From an uncultured Acetobacterium sp. (GTDB lineage Bacteria > Bacillota > Clostridia > Eubacteriales > Eubacteriaceae), in the NCBI RefSeq assembly GCF_963664135.1, contig NZ_OY760905.1, positions 3,250,736 to 3,314,735 on the forward strand: a stretch of 64,000 nt of DNA. Reading direction: 5' to 3'. Positions 18,185 to 26,698 of this stretch are shown here, one piece after another. The translations under genes were made by a program, and so were the position numbers. Each line of letters begins with the position of its first letter. Position 1 is the stretch's first letter. A model generated the notes under the pieces. It was not told the origin of the DNA, searched no databases, and saw nothing but the letters and a program-made list of their open reading frames with translations.

Positions 18185-18838
18185 ATGCAAATTGCCATAG
18201 ATGGTCCTGCCGGAGCAGGAAAAAGTACCATTGCCAAAAAAATAGCAGCAACCTATAAAATGACCTATTTAGATACCGGAGCCATGTATCGGTGTATTGC
18301 CCACTGTGTTTTGAATCAGCAGGGTGATCGATTCGATGATAACCGGGCCATTATTGAAATTGCCAAAACTGCAAAAATTACTTTTGATGGTGACAAGGTT
18401 TTTTGCAATGACAAAGATGTCACACAGGAAATACGCACCCCCCTGGTTTCCCGGCATACCTCAGACGTTGCTAAAATAAAAGAAGTCCGGGATTTGATGG
18501 TCAATCAACAGCGTGATTATGCCAAAAACCATTCGGTGGTTATGGATGGCCGAGATATTGGTTCGGTAGTGTTGCCTGATGCGGATCTTAAATTTTTTCT
18601 GGATGCTGATGTTCTGGAACGGGCGCAACGAAGAAAAAAAGAAATGGATGAAAAAGGCAGCAGTAAAGCGCTGGAAGAAATTAAAAGTGACATCGAAAAT
18701 CGGGATACCAATGACCGAAACCGTACTGAAGGCCCCCTGGTGCAGGTTGCCGATGCGATTGTCATTGATACAACTGGGAAAAGTATCGAAGTTGTTTATC
18801 AAGAAATGAAAAAATACATCGATGAGGCCAGCCGATGA
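18185..18838 (+). CDS. cmk: Cytidylate kinase
   Basis: Phosphorylates CMP and dCMP. The P-loop IDGPAGAGKST is at residues 5-15, followed by YLDTGAMYRCIA, the NMP-binding VVMDGRDIGSVVLPDADLKFFL and the lid region RDTNDRNR. The ATG at 18185 with GGGAGAG upstream gives 217 residues, the usual length; the longer open frame overlaps the previous gene and lacks a start signal. The stop overlaps plsC (ATGA). Confidence 0.96.
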   Translation: MQIAIDGPAGAGKSTIAKKIAATYKMTYLDTGAMYRCIAHCVLNQQGDRFDDNRAIIEIAKTAKITFDGDKVFCNDKDVTQEIRTPLVSRHTSDVAKIKEVRDLMVNQQRDYAKNHSVVMDGRDIGSVVLPDADLKFFLDADVLERAQRRKKEMDEKGSSKALEEIKSDIENRDTNDRNRTEGPLVQVADAIVIDTTGKSIEVVYQEMKKYIDEASR

Positions 18839-19416
18839 TTTATAAACTTGGCCGTTTCATTACTTATCTTATCAGCTTGATCCTCTTTCGGATAACCATT
18901 ATTGGAAAAGAAAATATTCCGGAAACTGGAGGGGCGCTTATTTGCCCTAATCATATTAGTAATATTGATCCGGTGGTGATTTCATTTACCACACCCAGGG
19001 AGATTCATTATATGGCCAAAGCGGAGCTGTTTAAAAATTCACTGTTGGCCTGGTTCTTTCGTAAGGTCAAGGCTTTTCCCGTTAATCGGGAAAAAGTTGG
19101 TATCGAAACGATTAAGACATCTTTAAAAATTTTGAAGGAAGAAGAGATTCTGGGGATTTTTCCAGAAGGTCATCGGGTTAATCCAGAAGATCGGACTCCC
19201 CCGGCCAGTGGTTTTGTGGTTTTTGCCATCAAGACAAAATCACCAATTATTCCGGTGCGAATCAAAGGAAACTACAGATTCAGAGGTAAGATTAAAATTA
19301 TTATTGGTCAACCCATTTATCTGGAAGAATATTATGGGAAAAAATTATCCGATGAGGAAACCCATCAGTTAAGCGAAAAAATAATGGATACCGTTTATGA
19401 ATTGGAATCCGCTTGA
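18835..19416 (+). CDS. plsC: 1-acyl-sn-glycerol-3-phosphate acyltransferase
   Basis: Membrane-associated acyltransferase of 193 residues that makes phosphatidic acid from lysophosphatidic acid. The HX4D motif is in CPNHISNIDPVV, the second motif region is FRKVKAFPVNRE, and the third motif is GIFPEGHRV. A hydrophobic stretch at the N-terminus (about 8-24) is a likely membrane anchor. Overlaps cmk by four bases; ispH-rpsA starts seven bases later. Confidence 0.92.
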   Translation: MIYKLGRFITYLISLILFRITIIGKENIPETGGALICPNHISNIDPVVISFTTPREIHYMAKAELFKNSLLAWFFRKVKAFPVNREKVGIETIKTSLKILKEEEILGIFPEGHRVNPEDRTPPASGFVVFAIKTKSPIIPVRIKGNYRFRGKIKIIIGQPIYLEEYYGKKLSDEETHQLSEKIMDTVYELESA

Positions 19417-19423
19417 GGTTAAA

Positions 19424-21688
19424 ATGGAAATAATCGTTGCCGATAAAGCCGGATATTGCTTTGGAATCGAAAATGCCATGAAAATGGTTCAAGATACCAT
19501 TGAATCTGGTCAGGAGAAAATATATACGTTAGGTCCCATCAGCCATAACACGCAGGAAACCCAGCGATTAGCTGACCAAGGGATTGTCATAATTGAAGAA
19601 GATGATGTGAAAAATATCGAAACGGGATGCATCATCCTCCGTTCTCATGGCGTCGGCAAAAAAATCATCGCCGCCATACAAGAAAAAGGACTTGCGATAA
19701 TTAATGCTACCTGCCCATTTGTAAGAGCTGTTCAAAAAAAAGTCGAAGCTTATGATGTGGCAGGCTATCATGTAGTCATTGTAGGAAATAAAGATCATCC
19801 GGAGGTTATTGGAGCAAATGGCTGGTGCAATGGTAAAGCTTTAATAATTAATGATATAAATCAGTTGGAAAATATTGAAAGTTATGATAGAATATGTATC
19901 GTGGCTCAGACCACCATCATCGAATCCAGATTCAATGGAATTTGTGATGCGATCAGGTCGAGAGTCAATGAAGTAGTTATATTTAATACTATTTGCAGTG
20001 CCACCGCTGAAAGACAAGCAGCGGCAGCGAAAACTGCAAAAGAAGTAGAATATATGATCGTAATCGGTGGATACCACAGCTCGAACACACAAAAGCTGAC
20101 GGATATTTGTAAGTCCCATTGCGAAAAAACTTGTCACATAGAAACCATCCGGGATCTGGATCTCGCTGAAGTAATGAAATATCGGAAAATTGGTATTACG
20201 GCAGGAGCATCAACACCGGATTGGATCGTTAAGGAGGTATTGGAAGGTATGGAAGAGCAAAACAAAATTGCTGAGGAAAACGTGGTCGTAGAAGTGACGA
20301 CTGAAGAACAGCCAACTGTTGTAGTTGAGGAAGTGGTGGAAACCATTGAAAAAGACGAATATGATGATGCTAATTTCGATTTCGCTGCAGAAATTGAAGA
20401 ATCATTAAAAACAATTCGTCGAGGTGCTGAAATCGAAGGTGAAGTTATCCACATTGCTGAAGATGAAGTAATCTTAAACATTGGCTACAAAGCAGATGGT
20501 ATCATCAAAAAGAATGATTTCACATGGAGAAGCGATGAGGTATTATCTGAACTTGTACAATTAGGAGACAAAGTTTGGTGTATCGTTACTGATTTGAATG
20601 AAGGTTCTGGAAATGTTAAACTTTCAAAAATCAAATATGATAACCGTCTCGTACAAAAACAGTTAAGTGACGCCTTTGATAATAAAACAATCTTAGAAGG
20701 AACAATCAAAGATATTTCTGGAAATGGTTTAATTGTCGATATCGGATTCACCGATATTTATATGCCAGCTTCTCAATATCATGTCCGTTATGTAAAAGAC
20801 TTAAACACCTTGATTGGCGAAAAAGTAAAGGGTATTATCATTGATTACAACCCAAAACGACGTCGCGCGATTCTTTCACAAAAAATCATTCTTGAAAAAG
20901 ATATGAAAGAACGTCGGGAACAAGTAAAGGAAATGAAAGACAAACGTTTTGACGAATTAAACGTTGATGACGTTGTTAAAGGTGTGGTTAAAACCATTAC
21001 TAATTTCGGAATCTTTGTTGATCTTGACGGCATTGATGGTTTCGTCCATCGTTCAGACCTGACTTGGGAAAAAATCAATGAGCCTAAAGATATCGTCGAA
21101 AAAGGCCAGGAAATTGAAGCCAAGGTTATTGCTAAAAATGATGAAGACAAAAAAATCAAATTAAGTGTAAAAGCTTTAATGGACCGTCCATGGGATGATT
21201 TCATTGCTAAATATAATGTTGATGATGAAGTTGAAGTTACCATCACTAATATTTTAGATTTTGGTGCATTTGCTGAAGTGATCCCAGGCGTTGAAGGTTT
21301 AATTCACGTTTCTGAAATCAGCTACAACCGTGTTGAATCCGTTGCTTCAGTTTTAAACACTGGTGATGTGTTAACTGTTAAAATCATCGGAATTAACCCA
21401 GAAAAAGAAAAAATTAGCTTAAGTAAAAAAGCTACTGAAGAAGCTCCGGCTCGTCCTGCTCCAACACCAAGAAGCAGTAACAGCAGCAGTAATGCAAGCT
21501 CTGGCGATCGCGATAGAAGTAGCAACTACGGTGGTGGCGACAGAAATCGCAGACCACAGCAAAGCCATAACAGCAACAATAATCGTAACAAAACAGTTTA
21601 CGAAGAAACCGCCAATGTAACTCTTGGGGATGCATTTGCTGATATGTTCAGCGGTCTTACTTTCGAAGACAGCGAAGACGACAAATAA
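19424..21688 (+). CDS. ispH-rpsA: IspH-ribosomal protein S1 fusion
   Basis: A 754-residue fusion. Residues 1-276 are 4-hydroxy-3-methylbut-2-enyl diphosphate reductase, the last MEP-pathway enzyme, with three Fe-S cysteines C12 (GYCFGI), C97 (NATCPFV) and C191 (TICSAT). After an acidic linker (about 277-330) come four S1 RNA-binding domains (about 333-400, 418-485, 504-573, 590-660) and a low-complexity Ser/Asn/Gly tail ending SGLTFEDSEDDK. The ATG at 19424 follows GAGGTT. The fusion is known from many Clostridia. The S1 half uses more ATC, AAC, TTC, TAC and CGT codons than the IspH half, as expected for a highly expressed ribosomal protein. A terminator follows. Confidence 0.95.
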   Translation: MEIIVADKAGYCFGIENAMKMVQDTIESGQEKIYTLGPISHNTQETQRLADQGIVIIEEDDVKNIETGCIILRSHGVGKKIIAAIQEKGLAIINATCPFVRAVQKKVEAYDVAGYHVVIVGNKDHPEVIGANGWCNGKALIINDINQLENIESYDRICIVAQTTIIESRFNGICDAIRSRVNEVVIFNTICSATAERQAAAAKTAKEVEYMIVIGGYHSSNTQKLTDICKSHCEKTCHIETIRDLDLAEVMKYRKIGITAGASTPDWIVKEVLEGMEEQNKIAEENVVVEVTTEEQPTVVVEEVVETIEKDEYDDANFDFAAEIEESLKTIRRGAEIEGEVIHIAEDEVILNIGYKADGIIKKNDFTWRSDEVLSELVQLGDKVWCIVTDLNEGSGNVKLSKIKYDNRLVQKQLSDAFDNKTILEGTIKDISGNGLIVDIGFTDIYMPASQYHVRYVKDLNTLIGEKVKGIIIDYNPKRRRAILSQKIILEKDMKERREQVKEMKDKRFDELNVDDVVKGVVKTITNFGIFVDLDGIDGFVHRSDLTWEKINEPKDIVEKGQEIEAKVIAKNDEDKKIKLSVKALMDRPWDDFIAKYNVDDEVEVTITNILDFGAFAEVIPGVEGLIHVSEISYNRVESVASVLNTGDVLTVKIIGINPEKEKISLSKKATEEAPARPAPTPRSSNSSSNASSGDRDRSSNYGGGDRNRRPQQSHNSNNNRNKTVYEETANVTLGDAFADMFSGLTFEDSEDDK
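20231..20251 (+). promoter_or_regulatory. Internal ribosome site and in-frame ATG between the IspH and S1 domains
   Basis: AAGGAGG (20231-20237) is followed 11 bases later by ATG at 20249, in frame with the fusion gene (codon 276). This is exactly where stand-alone IspH proteins end (TPDWIVKEVLEGM). Initiation here would yield a free S1 protein of about 479 residues. The spacer is longer than ideal, and the bases also encode the natural C-terminus of IspH, so chance is possible. Confidence 0.4.
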
Positions 21689-21704
21689 GAATAATATTTA
21701 TCAA

Positions 21705-21739
21705 AACAATCTTTGGAATATCCAAAGATTGTTTTTTTT
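21705..21739 (+). terminator. Intrinsic terminator after ispH-rpsA
   Basis: AACAATCTTTGG and CCAAAGATTGTT form a perfect 12-base stem with a five-base loop, followed by a run of eight T in all. It closes the cmk-plsC-ispH-rpsA transcript. Confidence 0.88.
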
Positions 21740-21770
21740 AGGTTTAAGAAAAATATTTTTAGAATAACTA

Positions 21771-21798
21771 TTGAAAAAATTTTAAAACGTGCTATAAT
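21771..21798 (+). promoter_or_regulatory. Promoter candidate of the Rrf2-nifS-iscU unit
   Basis: TTGAAA and a perfect TATAAT are 16 bases apart. Between the -10 element and the TTG start of the regulator lies GGTGGAATACTCGGAAAT, where an autoregulatory Rrf2 site would be expected, but no clear dyad is visible. Confidence 0.6.
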
Positions 21799-21851
21799 TG
21801 TCATTAAATCCAGGTGGAATACTCGGAAATAATCCAAGGGGGGTTAAACAC

Positions 21852-22259
21852 TTGAGACTTTCAACAAAAGGAAGATATGGTGTACTTGCCATGGTGGAAC
21901 TGGCACTTCAATATGGAGATGGCCCAGTTTCTATTAAAGAAATCGCCGAAAAACAAAATTTTTCGGATTCATACATGGAGCAACTTTTTTCAACGCTAAA
22001 AAATGCCGGGCTGGTAAAAAGCCTGAGAGGCGCTCGCGGCGGGTATGTCTTAGCAAGAGATCCGGAAGAAATTACTGTTGGTGAAATTATCAGAGCTCTG
22101 GAAGGCCCCATTGAATTGGCGGAATGCATCGACGGTGGTGGCAACATGACCTGTGTCAAATCACCGGAATGCGTGACACGCGGACTTTGGAAAGACATCA
22201 GTGACAGTATCAGCAATGTTATTGATAATCGATCATTACAGGATTTATTAGGCAAATAA
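21852..22259 (+). CDS. Rrf2-family Fe-S cluster regulator (IscR type)
   Basis: A 135-residue winged-helix regulator beginning MRLSTKGRYGVLAMVELAL. The HTH (about 26-65) is followed by the three cysteines C92, C101 and C107 typical of [2Fe-2S]-binding IscR-like Rrf2 proteins. The start is TTG, eight bases after AAGGGGGG; the longer open frame has no start signal. It stands directly before a cysteine desulfurase and an IscU scaffold, so it very likely senses Fe-S status and controls their expression. Confidence 0.9.
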   Translation: MRLSTKGRYGVLAMVELALQYGDGPVSIKEIAEKQNFSDSYMEQLFSTLKNAGLVKSLRGARGGYVLARDPEEITVGEIIRALEGPIELAECIDGGGNMTCVKSPECVTRGLWKDISDSISNVIDNRSLQDLLGK

Positions 22260-22278
22260 ATCACGAAAGAGGGATAAA

Positions 22279-23484
22279 ATGAAAAGAATATATTTAGATC
22301 ATGCGGCTACGACTCCGGTTGATCCAACCGTTGTTGAAACAATGCTTCCATTCTTCACCGAGAATTTTGGAAATCCATCATCTGTTTACACAGAAGGTCG
22401 GACGGTAAAGAAAAGTCTTGAAGCAGCGCGTTTACAAATAGCAAAAGCGATCAACGCTGATTCCCGGGAAATCTATTTTACCGGTAGTGGATCAGAAGCG
22501 GATAACTGGGCAATTAAAGGCATTGCCATGAAAAATCAGGCCAAGGGAAAACACATCATCACCACAACCATCGAACATCACGCCGTTCTTCATACCTGCG
22601 AATATCTGGAAAAACAGGGGTTTGAAGTAACCTATTTACCGGTTGATGAATTTGGACTCATTTCATTGGATGATTTAAAAAATGCCATCAGAAAAGATAC
22701 CATCTTAGTAACCATAATGTTTGCGAATAATGAAATCGGAACAATTGAGCCAATCAAAGAAATTGGTGAGATCGTTAAGGAAAAGGGCATTATTTTTCAT
22801 ACCGATGCCGTCCAGGCGCTGGGAAATATTCCTGTGGATGTGAAGGACTTAAATGTCGATTTGCTTTCTATCTCCGGGCATAAAATTTACGGTCCGAAAG
22901 GAATTGGCGCATTGTTTATCAGAAAAGGTGTACCCATCGATAATTTAATCCATGGTGGCGCCCAGGAACGAAAAAAACGTGCCGGTACAGAAAATACCGC
23001 CGAAATTATGGCCTTTGGAAAAGCGGCCGAATTGGCAAGTGAAAATCTTGAAAAAAATGCCGCCCATATGAAAGAATTAAGAGACCTTTTAATTAAAGGG
23101 GTCATGGAAAATATTCCCCAGGTTCGGTTAAATGGCCATCCGGAAAAACGATTACCAGGAAATGCGAACTTCTGCTTTGATTATATTGAAGGCGAATCGA
23201 TTCTGCTCAGCTTGGACATTATCGGCATTGCTGGTTCCAGCGGTTCAGCTTGTACATCCGGTTCATTAGATCCATCCCATGTATTATTGGCAATTGGTTT
23301 ACCGGCAGGGGTCGCACACGGTTCGCTGAGACTGACAATTGGGAACCATACTACCGTTGAAGATATTAACTATGTTGTGGAAAATCTGATTCAGATTATC
23401 GACCGACTGAGAAAAATGTCCCCAATTAACGCAGAGTGCCCCATCGATGATGCGGTTTTTGAAAAAGCATCCCATCATCATTAA
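22279..23484 (+). CDS. nifS: Cysteine desulfurase (NifS/IscS type)
   Basis: PLP enzyme of 401 residues that takes sulfur from cysteine for Fe-S assembly. The N-terminus YLDHAATTPVDPTV, the PLP lysine K202 in SISGHKIYGPKG and the persulfide cysteine C325 in SGSACTSGSLDPSHVL are diagnostic of group I desulfurases. It lies 20 bases after the Rrf2 gene and 45 bases before the scaffold gene. The C-terminus is histidine-rich (EKASHHH). Confidence 0.95.
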   Translation: MKRIYLDHAATTPVDPTVVETMLPFFTENFGNPSSVYTEGRTVKKSLEAARLQIAKAINADSREIYFTGSGSEADNWAIKGIAMKNQAKGKHIITTTIEHHAVLHTCEYLEKQGFEVTYLPVDEFGLISLDDLKNAIRKDTILVTIMFANNEIGTIEPIKEIGEIVKEKGIIFHTDAVQALGNIPVDVKDLNVDLLSISGHKIYGPKGIGALFIRKGVPIDNLIHGGAQERKKRAGTENTAEIMAFGKAAELASENLEKNAAHMKELRDLLIKGVMENIPQVRLNGHPEKRLPGNANFCFDYIEGESILLSLDIIGIAGSSGSACTSGSLDPSHVLLAIGLPAGVAHGSLRLTIGNHTTVEDINYVVENLIQIIDRLRKMSPINAECPIDDAVFEKASHHH

Positions 23485-23529
23485 TATTTAAATAATAAAA
23501 TATAAATATAAAACTAAGGAGAAAATAAA

Positions 23530-23904
23530 ATGGAATATACAGATGTAGTAATGGAGAACTTTACCTGTCCTAAACATGTGGGAGAAATTGAAGGCGCCAA
23601 CGGTATTGGTCAGGTTGGAAGCCCAGCATGTGGAGACATCATGAAAATCTTCTTAAAGATTAATGATGATGGTGTTATTGAAGATGCATCCTTTAAAACC
23701 TTTGGCTGCGGTGCCGCAGTAGCCAGCAGCAGTATGGCAACAGATATGATCATTGGGAAAACAATTGAAGAAGCCGGAAAATTTAAAAATTCGGATGTTG
23801 TTGATGCTCTGGGCGGGTTGCCAGCCGAAAAAATTCACTGTTCAGTTTTGGCCGCAGAAGCGATTCAGGCAGCCATTGAAGACTATCAAAAGAAAAAAGC
23901 ATAA
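23530..23904 (+). CDS. iscU: Fe-S cluster assembly scaffold (NifU N-terminal/IscU type)
   Basis: A 124-residue scaffold with the three cluster cysteines C34 (GSPACGD, with D36), C60 (FGCGAAVASSS) and C104 (KIHCSVLAAEA). Unlike proteobacterial IscU it lacks the LPPVK chaperone motif at the usual place (here LGGLPAEKIH), which fits the clostridial NifU-like type that works without HscA/HscB. TAAGGAG precedes the ATG. A terminator follows. Confidence 0.94.
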   Translation: MEYTDVVMENFTCPKHVGEIEGANGIGQVGSPACGDIMKIFLKINDDGVIEDASFKTFGCGAAVASSSMATDMIIGKTIEEAGKFKNSDVVDALGGLPAEKIHCSVLAAEAIQAAIEDYQKKKA

Positions 23905-23932
23905 AAGCATAAACAGATTGATAAAGACGTCG

Positions 23933-23963
23933 TTTCTATTGACTAGAGGCCACGTCTTTCTTT
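23933..23963 (+). terminator. Terminator after the Fe-S assembly genes
   Basis: AAAGACGT (23933-23940) and ACGTCTTT (23952-23959) form a perfect eight-base stem with an 11-base loop, followed by CTTTT. The T tract is short. Confidence 0.6.
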
Positions 23964-23990
23964 TGGTTATGAATAAAAATGGAGGAACTC

Positions 23991-24623
23991 ATGAAAAGTG
24001 AGACATTATTTCAGGTTTCAACCTTGACTGATTTTCAAAACAAAGGATATGACGGGCAGATTTCGATAGAAACCATGCTAGCATATGGGGACACGGGATT
24101 TGGTACCTACCATGAACTTAATGGTGAAATGATTGTCCTGGATGGTGTAGCTTATCGGGCACTGGGAGACTGTTCAGTCGAAGTGGCCGATTTATCGGAC
24201 ACGACCCCTTTTGCTACGCTTGGATTTTTGAAAAAAGATGAAGAACAGTTTTTGGCAGTAAACGGAGATCTAACAGCGTTGATGAAAAATTTGAACAGCC
24301 TGACTGGCATCAGTCAAAAACCAATTTTAGCAAGGCTCACCGGTGTTTTTGATATTATTGAACTCCATGGCGTATGGCCACAGAAAAAGCCCTATGAAGA
24401 ACTGGATAAAATTGTCAGCGATCAATCCATTCTTGTTATGGAAAAAATCAGAGGTTTTTTAGTGGGAATTTACTGCCCGGAGTCTGCTCAGGGAATGAAT
24501 GTGGTGGGCTGGCATTTTCACTTTTTATCAGCTGATAAAAAAATTGGCGGTCATGTCAATGATTTATCAGTTGGAGACCTCGCTGTTGAATTTGAGATTA
24601 AAGAATCTTTGTCAATTATTTAG
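23991..24623 (+). CDS. budA: Alpha-acetolactate decarboxylase
   Basis: Converts 2-acetolactate to acetoin in the butanediol pathway. The family core is clear: FGTYHELNGEMIVLDGVAYR at residues 37-56, ARLTGVFDIIELHGVWPQ, and the zinc ligands H175, H177 (GWHFHFL) and H188 (GGHVND). The 210-residue length is slightly shorter than usual. The ATG at 23991 has GGAGG five bases upstream; an ATG four codons earlier precedes that site and is not used. It stands alone between two terminator/promoter boundaries, with no acetolactate synthase or butanediol dehydrogenase beside it. Confidence 0.9.
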   Translation: MKSETLFQVSTLTDFQNKGYDGQISIETMLAYGDTGFGTYHELNGEMIVLDGVAYRALGDCSVEVADLSDTTPFATLGFLKKDEEQFLAVNGDLTALMKNLNSLTGISQKPILARLTGVFDIIELHGVWPQKKPYEELDKIVSDQSILVMEKIRGFLVGIYCPESAQGMNVVGWHFHFLSADKKIGGHVNDLSVGDLAVEFEIKESLSII

Positions 24624-24673
24624 TTGCACTGAATCAATGGGATCCAGTTGCAGGATAAAAGAAAAAAACAACG

Positions 24674-24702
24674 TTGCCATAAAAAAAATAATAGTGTAAG
24701 AT
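24674..24702 (+). promoter_or_regulatory. Promoter candidate for the PRC-barrel gene
   Basis: TTGCCA and TAAGAT are 17 bases apart, 33 bases before the ATG of the PRC-barrel gene. An A-rich spacer is present. Confidence 0.5.
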
Positions 24703-24734
24703 AAGCATATGACTAAAAGTGAAAGGAACAAAGA

Positions 24735-25262
24735 ATGAAAGCAAACATTTTACTCAATGTGGAAGTTGTTTCGCAATCAAATGGTCGCCGACATGGGTTG
24801 GTTAAAAGCCTGGTGGTGGTGGATCATGTCGTAAAGTATCTCATTATCAATCCCGGCGGGATTATTTCTAAAGCCCAATTTTTTAAGCCAGAAAATATTA
24901 TTGATGTTAATTATAAACGTTTGATCATAAAAAACGAAAAGGATATCATCAAAACTAAACGAAAAAAAGTTAAAATCTATTTAGAGGAGGCGTTTCCGTT
25001 GATGGATTATCCAGTGGTGGATAAAAACGGTGAAGTTTTCGGTCATGTGGTCAATGCGACGATTGAAGAAGGAACCTTTGTTATTTCTGAATATGAAATT
25101 TCCCGGAGTTTTTTTGATGATATCGATCATGGTTTTGCGATTATTCAGGCATCAGAACTGGTTTATAAAGACCAGGTGCTCTATTATGAAAAAGACATGT
25201 ACGATCTGAGTTTTAAAAACCAGGGTACTGGCATTGCCAATAAATTGTTGGGGGGAATATAA
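24735..25262 (+). CDS. PRC-barrel domain protein
   Basis: A 175-residue soluble protein with two PRC-barrel-like halves: ANILLNVEVVSQSNGRRHGLVKSLVVVD (about 3-30) and DYPVVDKNGEVFGHVVNATI (about 93-112). PRC barrels are small beta domains found in RNA-processing and photosynthetic proteins; in Firmicutes stand-alone copies have no fixed role. It ends immediately before the AI-2E permease gene, and no break in transcription is seen before alaS. The assignment is by pattern, function unknown. Confidence 0.65.
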   Translation: MKANILLNVEVVSQSNGRRHGLVKSLVVVDHVVKYLIINPGGIISKAQFFKPENIIDVNYKRLIIKNEKDIIKTKRKKVKIYLEEAFPLMDYPVVDKNGEVFGHVVNATIEEGTFVISEYEISRSFFDDIDHGFAIIQASELVYKDQVLYYEKDMYDLSFKNQGTGIANKLLGGI

Positions 25263-26336
25263 ATGGAAGATTCATCAAACAAAAAGAGATTGTTATTTCT
25301 TAACTTGATTGTTGTTGTTTTGATTGGTATTCTTTGCTTTTTTATCTGGCCGACACTGGCGGGGATGTTTGCGCCATTCTTTTTTGCTATTGTCTTGGCT
25401 TATTTAATGAATCCATTGGTTGTAGCTTTTGAAAGAAAAGGGTTGAATCGGGGCGCCGCGGTTCTGATTGTGTTTTTTGCCGTATTGGCAATCGTAATTG
25501 GGGCATTTATGAGTTTTATTCCCAGTCTCATTACCAACATTGCCAGCATGATCAAAAGTATCCCAACGTTTGTTACACAGATGCAGACCTATATTACAAA
25601 TCTGTCCGATTATATTTCGAATTTTACCGGCTATGATATTACCCAGTTTTTTAATTTGGAACAGATTCTGGGAAATGTACTCCAGGGATTTGCGGCAGCG
25701 CTTCAGGGGATTTCCAATGCCCTGCTTCAGAATAGCGGCCAGTTAATGAATATTATTATCGTGCCATTGGTTACCATTTTCTTACTGATGGATAAAGAAC
25801 GTTTTATCAAAGGGATTATGTATCTCGTCCCGGTTCACTATCGCGACAGTATGCTTAAAATGTGTTGCGACATTGATCTGGTCATTGGTGGTTTTATTAA
25901 AGGACAAGGTCTGACTTCACTAATCGCCGGGATTGCCACTGGCATTGGCGCCTTTGCACTGGGATTGCCCTATGCCAGTATTATTGGGGTGATTGCCGGG
26001 GTTACTACCATGGTTCCCTATTTTGGACCAGCTGTAGGTACCATTGTAATCGTGTTGTTAGTACTGTTTACCAATCCGATGATGATTATTCCGATGCTTA
26101 TTGTGATTGGGGTGGTTCAGGTGGTCTGCGGTAATTTTCTGGCACCGGCTTTGATGTCAGGCAATGTCGGGCTTCACCCGGTCTTTATTATTTTCTCGAT
26201 TTTCTTTTTTGGTGCCATGTTTGGGGGCGTCGGCATGATTATGGCTGTTCCCATCGCCGGAACCATAAAGGTGGTAGCCGGATATATTATTTCCCTGTTT
26301 GCCTCAAAGGACACGGCAGAACTAAAAAAGGATTGA
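25263..26336 (+). CDS. AI-2E family transporter
   Basis: A 357-residue membrane protein with about eight hydrophobic segments. The family traits are visible: two early helices, a long amphipathic region (SMIKSIPTFVTQMQTYITNLSDYISNF), then DKERFIKGIMYLVPVHYRD and the conserved GLPYASIIGVIAGVTTMVPYFGPAVG followed by GNFLAPALMSGNVGLHPV. Relatives act as exporters or sodium/proton antiporters; the substrate is not predictable. Its stop codon lies inside the -35 element of the alaS promoter. Confidence 0.88.
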   Translation: MEDSSNKKRLLFLNLIVVVLIGILCFFIWPTLAGMFAPFFFAIVLAYLMNPLVVAFERKGLNRGAAVLIVFFAVLAIVIGAFMSFIPSLITNIASMIKSIPTFVTQMQTYITNLSDYISNFTGYDITQFFNLEQILGNVLQGFAAALQGISNALLQNSGQLMNIIIVPLVTIFLLMDKERFIKGIMYLVPVHYRDSMLKMCCDIDLVIGGFIKGQGLTSLIAGIATGIGAFALGLPYASIIGVIAGVTTMVPYFGPAVGTIVIVLLVLFTNPMMIIPMLIVIGVVQVVCGNFLAPALMSGNVGLHPVFIIFSIFFFGAMFGGVGMIMAVPIAGTIKVVAGYIISLFASKDTAELKKD

Positions 26337-26361
26337 CAATTAAATACTAAATTAATATAAT
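26333..26361 (+). promoter_or_regulatory. Consensus promoter of the alaS T-box transcript
   Basis: TTGACA and TATAAT are both perfect and separated by exactly 17 bases, the strongest sigma-A type promoter in the window. The -35 hexamer overlaps the stop codon of the upstream transporter gene. Transcription would start near 26368, just before the T-box stem I. Confidence 0.85.
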
Positions 26362-26379
26362 CATCTTTGTAGGTTAATA

Positions 26380-26627
26380 TTAAATGCATCGAGAACGAAG
26401 GCTCTGGAAATAATTATTACAGAGAGAGAGACACGGCTGAGAGTCTTTTATAGCGATTTTAGAGTTGCCCCGTTTGAGCAGCTGCGAAGAAAATTTGAAA
26501 TCATTCAATAAGTATTTTCAGCCGGGAAACCGTTATTTATAAAGTGAGTTGCAAATTATTTTGCAGCTAATTTGGGTGGTACCGCGGATAAAACCGTCCC
26601 TTGCATGCATGCAGGGGATTTTTTTGT
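26380..26627 (+). ncRNA. T-box leader of alaS
   Basis: The hallmark T-box sequence TGGGTGGTACCGCGG lies at 26573-26587 and would pair with the acceptor end of uncharged tRNA. It is followed by a terminator: CCCTTGCATGCATGCAGGGG (26598-26617) and a run of T. Stem I begins around GAACGAAGGCTCTGG (26391-26405). A candidate alanine specifier GCG occurs in TATAGCGATTT (26449-26459), but its exact place is not proven. Its position before alaS supports an alanine-responsive T-box that allows read-through when tRNA-Ala is uncharged. Confidence 0.93.
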
Positions 26628-26698
26628 TTTTGATAAAACAAATGATAAAGCAGATCATGTTTTAACACGAACCGAATAAATTTCCAAAAGGAGAAAAA

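Noticed and set aside
26573-26587. Protein-binding site around GGTACC
   Set aside because: The palindromic bases belong to the T-box antiterminator motif, which explains them fully.
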